Shown: piece by piece, positions 19,449 to 22,400 of the stretch
How positions within the stretch are numbered: position 1 is the stretch's first letter
How the letters are laid out: the number at the start of each line of letters is the position of its first letter
Source: a virus
DNA: 22,400 nt
IMG/VR virus record: IMGVR_UViG_3300007722_002006
Coordinates: 1-22,400 of that record
Reading direction: 5' to 3' (one strand)
The notes under the pieces: model-generated
The model's database searches: none
What the model was told of the DNA's origin: nothing
The model's input: the letters and a program-made list of their open reading frames with translations, nothing else
Translations under genes and position numbers: made by a program

Positions 19449-19784
19449 ATGGCAAAGAAATTAAAGAATATTCAAGTAGTTACAGAAGACCTCTATGGGG
19501 TCTGCTTATGGCAGATGTCAGATGGAGCCTGCCTTGGTGACGATGAGGGGCGGATGCTTTCGCTTGAGGGTCATATGAGTGACCCAAAGGTTGAGGGCAG
19601 GATGAGAGATTCCGCTGTTTCATATTTAGGATCAGAGGCGCTTCTAGGGAAGCCCCTGTGGATGTCGGGAAGTAGAAAACTAACCGACAACGAACACGAT
19701 GATCAGATGGAACGAATGATTGACGGGTATATACCTGACCCGGTTGATTCAGTAAAGCAGTTACTTAGAGGAGGAGCCGTATGA
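19449..19784 (+). CDS. Small conserved-looking protein preceding the portal
   Basis: A 111-residue protein with EDLYGVCLWQMSDGACLGDD, EGRMLSLEGHMSDPKVEGRM and a C-terminal YIPDPVDSVKQLLRG. I recall similar small proteins (DLYGVxxW.MPDG...GDDEG...IPDPxD) directly upstream of portal genes in other phages, with no established role. It overlaps the portal start by 4 nt (ATGA) and is probably co-expressed with it. A virion or packaging-related role is an inference from position. Confidence 0.75.
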   Translation: MAKKLKNIQVVTEDLYGVCLWQMSDGACLGDDEGRMLSLEGHMSDPKVEGRMRDSAVSYLGSEALLGKPLWMSGSRKLTDNEHDDQMERMIDGYIPDPVDSVKQLLRGGAV

Positions 19785-21439
19785 GGCAAATTGCCGCGAC
19801 TATGGTGGGGGAGAATAAGGACTTTATTGAGATTGATGATGTGACCAGTTCTTATACTAATGAGACATCGATAACCGTAACTGAGTCAAGAGATGTATTC
19901 AAGCTCGATATCGATTTGGAGAAGCAGCCCAAGAAGGTTCAGAAGTTGGCTAAGCGCTTCCAAGAAGGAGCTGACGGAACCAAGTCGGCCTTTGTTGATC
20001 CAGAGATGCGTAATGGGTATGGGCTGTTCGACATCGTTGAGCCTCCATATAATCTTGAAATATTAGCCTCCCTTTTTGAAGAGAATGCTGTTCACCACGC
20101 AAGCGTCCTTGCGCGTACTATGAACACTGTCGCTCTTGGTCACCGTTGGGAAGACACACCAAAGACGAAGAAAAGGATCGAGAAGGCTTCGTCCAAAGAG
20201 GGAGATGGTCTGACTAGGTTGAGGGACGAACTTCAACGTGAGGAGGATCGTCTTGAAACGCTTTTTGAAGATTTCAATATTGATGAAGATTTTATCGAAA
20301 CTCTTATCAAGGTTTGGGTCGATTACCTTACTGTAGGGAATGGCTATCTGGAGATAGGACGAAATCGCAATGGGTCGATCGGGTACATTGGCCACATTCC
20401 GGCAGTCTTCGTTCGTGTGAGGAGAGCTCGTGACGGATTCGTCCAGAGAGCATCCTCTAAGTTTATTTTCTTTAGAAATTTTCAAGATACAAAGACCCCA
20501 AATCCTGTCGGGGCAGATGCTAACCCTAATGAGATTGTCCACTTTAGACAGTATAGCCCTACAAATACTTATTACGGAGTCCCGTCCGCAGTTGCCGCTA
20601 TGGGCGCAATTATTGGAGACAAGTTCGCTAAAGAGTACAATATTGACTACTTCGAGAATAAGAGCATCCCTCGATATGCGATTATCCTGAAAGGCGCTAA
20701 TCTTTCACAAAAGTCCAAGCAAGAGGTAGTTAACTATTTTAAGAATGAAGTCAAAGGCAATAATCACGGAACACTCTTTATTCCCCTCCCCGCAACTCTC
20801 GGGCGGGATGTAGATATAAAATTTGAAAAGCTTGAGAACGGAGTCCAAGAGGCTTCGTTTGACAAGTATCGTAAATCCAATCGTGACGAGATTACGGTGG
20901 CCAACAGGGTCCCTGCTCCTAAGATCGGCATTTACGATAACGCTAACCTCGCTGTGTCTCGGGATGCAGATAAGACTTTCAAGAATCAGGTCGTGGGGCC
21001 TGACCAGAAAGTTCTTGAAAATAAACTTAACCGAATTATCAAAGAGTTTACTGACAAAAAGATTCTTAAGTTTGCGGAGATTGATGTCATCGATGAGGAT
21101 CTTCGTTCAAGAATTTGGGACAGATACTTGCGGTCCGAAGTTATGGTACCGAATGAGGTTCGTGCCAAGATTGGGCTTACAGCCCTTGAGGGTGGGGACG
21201 CGGTTCTTCCGTATCCATCACGTCTTGCTCAAGAAAAGCAGGAGTTCGAAATGGAGCAGGCGAAGGCAGGAGTTCCGACCCCTGGGAAGCCGGGGGCTCC
21301 AGAAGGAAACTCTAATGCTCAGGCAGGAAGTCCACCGAAGTCAATTCAGGACAGCGTTGCAGGAGAAACTACTTCTGCCGATTCTACTACAGGAAGAGCG
21401 GAACGTGGAGCAAATCAAGACTCCACTCCGCCAATTTAA
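19781..21439 (+). CDS. Phage portal protein (PBSX/HK97-like)
   Basis: A 552-residue portal protein, which would form the dodecameric ring through which DNA enters and leaves the capsid. Diagnostic stretches are EPPYNLEILASLFEENAVHH, DYLTVGNGYLEIGRNRNG, EIVHFRQYSP, TYYGVPSAVAAMGAI and ANRVPAPKIGI, in the order typical of PBSX-type portals. Residues about 1-60 and the Pro/Gly/Ser-rich tail (from about 490) look flexible. The ATG overlaps the upstream stop, with GGAGGAG shortly before it. No terminase gene is seen upstream in this window. Confidence 0.93.
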   Translation: MRQIAATMVGENKDFIEIDDVTSSYTNETSITVTESRDVFKLDIDLEKQPKKVQKLAKRFQEGADGTKSAFVDPEMRNGYGLFDIVEPPYNLEILASLFEENAVHHASVLARTMNTVALGHRWEDTPKTKKRIEKASSKEGDGLTRLRDELQREEDRLETLFEDFNIDEDFIETLIKVWVDYLTVGNGYLEIGRNRNGSIGYIGHIPAVFVRVRRARDGFVQRASSKFIFFRNFQDTKTPNPVGADANPNEIVHFRQYSPTNTYYGVPSAVAAMGAIIGDKFAKEYNIDYFENKSIPRYAIILKGANLSQKSKQEVVNYFKNEVKGNNHGTLFIPLPATLGRDVDIKFEKLENGVQEASFDKYRKSNRDEITVANRVPAPKIGIYDNANLAVSRDADKTFKNQVVGPDQKVLENKLNRIIKEFTDKKILKFAEIDVIDEDLRSRIWDRYLRSEVMVPNEVRAKIGLTALEGGDAVLPYPSRLAQEKQEFEMEQAKAGVPTPGKPGAPEGNSNAQAGSPPKSIQDSVAGETTSADSTTGRAERGANQDSTPPI

Positions 21440-21450
21440 AGGAGATTTAA

Positions 21451-21714
21451 ATGCAATATACATCTTTCACCAATGCCGACACTTTAGTTTCTGGCGGGCG
21501 GGCTATTGTCCACGGCTTTGCTATTAGGGCAAGTGCGGGGGCAGTCGTTAATATTCACGACAGTTCAGATACTAGCGGGGTTCCCGTTTTCACACTGGCA
21601 ATCGCGACTGGAGCAACGGAACTTTATGACTCAGCAAAGGGCGTTCCATTTAATGCCGGGATTTATATCAAAGTTCTTTCCGGCACGGCTGTTGGCACCA
21701 TTTTCTGGGAGTGA
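21451..21714 (+). CDS. Small beta-rich hypothetical virion protein
   Basis: An 87-residue protein of predicted beta strands rich in Gly, Ala, Val and Thr (TLVSGGRAIVHGFAIRASAG; AGIYIKVLSGTAVGTIFWE). No family is named. AAAGGAG before ATG 21451 is a strong ribosome site. It follows the portal by 11 nt and is probably co-transcribed. The composition resembles capsid decoration or fibre-associated proteins, which is an inference. Confidence 0.7.
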   Translation: MQYTSFTNADTLVSGGRAIVHGFAIRASAGAVVNIHDSSDTSGVPVFTLAIATGATELYDSAKGVPFNAGIYIKVLSGTAVGTIFWE

Positions 21715-21743
21715 TTAAAAAAATTGCTAAAGGAAGCATGTAG

Positions 21744-21752
21744 TGATATAAC
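21744..21752 (+). promoter_or_regulatory. Extended -10 promoter TGATATAAC
   Basis: AGTGATATAAC in the 73-bp gap before the gene at 21788; the expected start near 21759 leaves a leader of about 30 nt. Confidence 0.45.
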
Positions 21753-21787
21753 TTCATCTATAGGTTATTTTTGGAAGTTGAGTTTTT

Positions 21788-22126
21788 ATGGCAAAACCTG
21801 CAGTTTACCATCTAAATATTAAGATCGGTGACACCGAGACTGTCACTGTCACTATGCAAGACGCCGATGGCGTTGCGATCGATATTTCTGGACGAACATA
21901 TTCTGCTCATGTCAGATCTAAGGCTAGTTCTTTGTTGGCTTTGGCAACTTTCAATTGCGCCATTGTTGACGCTGAAGGTGGTATTTTTTCTGCCACTCTT
22001 CCCGCATCTGTCACTGCCGATCTTTCCCCTGCGAACGCGGTCTGGGATCTTCAGGAAATTAACGGGATCGTTGTGACAACTTTGTTGGCTGGCGATGTCG
22101 TAATATCGTGGGACGTTACTAGATGA
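21788..22126 (+). CDS. Small beta-sandwich-like protein next to the fibre gene (BppU-N-like)
   Basis: A 112-residue protein with the layout of the small domain found at the N-terminus of BppU-type baseplate proteins and of many free phage proteins. It shows [20 protein letters not shown], then [18 protein letters not shown], then alternating strands and [20 protein letters not shown]. This resemblance is by pattern only. It overlaps the collagen-like gene by 4 nt (ATGA). A structural role at the fibre or baseplate base is likely from context. Confidence 0.7.
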   Translation: MAKPAVYHLNIKIGDTETVTVTMQDADGVAIDISGRTYSAHVRSKASSLLALATFNCAIVDAEGGIFSATLPASVTADLSPANAVWDLQEINGIVVTTLLAGDVVISWDVTR

Positions 22127-22400
22127 GCCAGTCTATAACTCTCAGGATGCCTGGCGTTACTTCTAGCCAGCTGCCTTCTAGTTCTATCATTGCCGTTGGG
22201 TCTAGTGTTTCTGGTCCTGTTGGTGCTACCGGTCCGCAAGGTTTGACAGGTTCAACAGGTCCGCAAGGTCCGCAAGGTTCGCAAGGGTTGACAGGTTTGA
22301 CAGGTCCGCAAGGTTTGACAGGTTCGCAAGGTGTTCAGGGTCCTACCGGTGCTACCGGTGCCACTGGTGCTGATTCGTCTGTCGTCGGCCCGACGGGTTC
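22123..22400 (+). CDS. Collagen-like fibre protein, partial
   Basis: The frame starts at ATG 22123 and remains open to the window end (92 full codons). Residues 1-34 are a non-repetitive start ([20 protein letters not shown]). From about residue 35 a Gly-X-Y repeat begins ([19 protein letters not shown] and on), encoded by repeated GGTCCGCAAGGTTTGACA-like units. Collagen-like triple helices are common in phage tail fibres and other virion appendages. The DNA repeats invite length change by recombination. The C-terminal part lies outside the window. Confidence 0.88.
   Translation, partial: MSQSITLRMPGVTSSQLPSSSIIAVGSSVSGPVGATGPQGLTGSTGPQGPQGSQGLTGLTGPQGLTGSQGVQGPTGATGATGADSSVVGPTG
22219..22373 (+). 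repeat. Collagen-encoding tandem repeats
   Basis: Short 9- and 18-bp words such as GGTCCGCAA, GGTTTGACA and GGTGCTACC alternate with near-perfect reuse and encode Gly-Pro-Gln, Gly-Leu-Thr and Gly-Ala-Thr triplets. Confidence 0.8.

Noticed and set aside
20063-20542. Minus-strand ORF of 159 codons and plus-strand 20823-21527
   Set aside because: Both overlap the portal gene, which has clear family sequence throughout. Their translations are low in recognisable structure.
1-22400. CRISPR array or insertion sequence
   Set aside because: No regularly spaced repeats of suitable length and no transposase with terminal inverted repeats were seen. The direct repeats at 5632 and 5690 have only two copies.

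Overview
The window looks like part of a tailed double-stranded DNA phage (Caudoviricetes) or a closely related prophage. It holds a PBSX/HK97-type portal protein, a collagen-like fibre gene, an amidase endolysin, a phage-style ThyX, a monomeric B12-dependent ribonucleotide reductase with an intein, an orphan cytosine methyltransferase and a tRNA-like gene, packed with 1-17 nt overlaps. An actinobacterial host is the best guess. The grounds are a DUF2746-like membrane protein, an Ala-rich protein of a type I associate with actinobacteria, and many genes whose ATG sits 6-7 nt after an extended -10 box, the arrangement of leaderless mRNAs common in actinobacteria. This is inference; no taxonomic marker is present.

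Layout. Positions 1-5068 (minus strand): a leftward run of mostly small genes. From the centre outward these are a DUF2746-like membrane protein, small hypothetical and zinc-binding proteins, a complete C5-cytosine methyltransferase, then helical Ala/Glu-rich proteins ending in one with a 12-bp minisatellite. Positions 5069-5921: a divergent intergenic control region with opposed promoters, a candidate structured small RNA, AT-rich sequence, a 49/47-bp direct repeat and an attenuator-like leader. Positions 5922-9302 (plus strand): a small unknown protein, peptide deformylase, HNH endonuclease, ThyX, a Cys-rich peptide and an endolysin with an internal start. Positions 9430-16018: a sugar cassette (PseB/FlaA1-like dehydratase, DegT aminotransferase, LpxA-like acyltransferase, four glycosyltransferases) with a shortened tRNA-Arg(UCU)-like gene. 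Positions 16046-19333: class II ribonucleotide reductase behind a hairpin leader, with a 391-residue LAGLIDADG intein. Positions 19433-22400: the start of the structural genes (a small pre-portal protein, portal, two small beta-rich proteins, and a collagen-like fibre cut by the window end).

How the genes fit together. ThyX and the reductase supply deoxynucleotides. The deformylase and tRNA would act on translation. The dehydratase, aminotransferase and acyltransferase together could make an amino-/acylamino-deoxy sugar nucleotide that the glycosyltransferases attach to virion or host-surface glycans. A recurring extended -10 element (best form TGTGGTATAAT) precedes most transcription units. 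Eight copies lie 6-7 nt before an ATG and others lead into structured 5' leaders, so leaderless and Shine-Dalgarno-led translation appear side by side. The most unusual items are this promoter system, the candidate small RNA with an exposed anti-Shine-Dalgarno-like CCUCCUU, the endolysin's internal start, the reductase leader and intein, and the aberrant tRNA.
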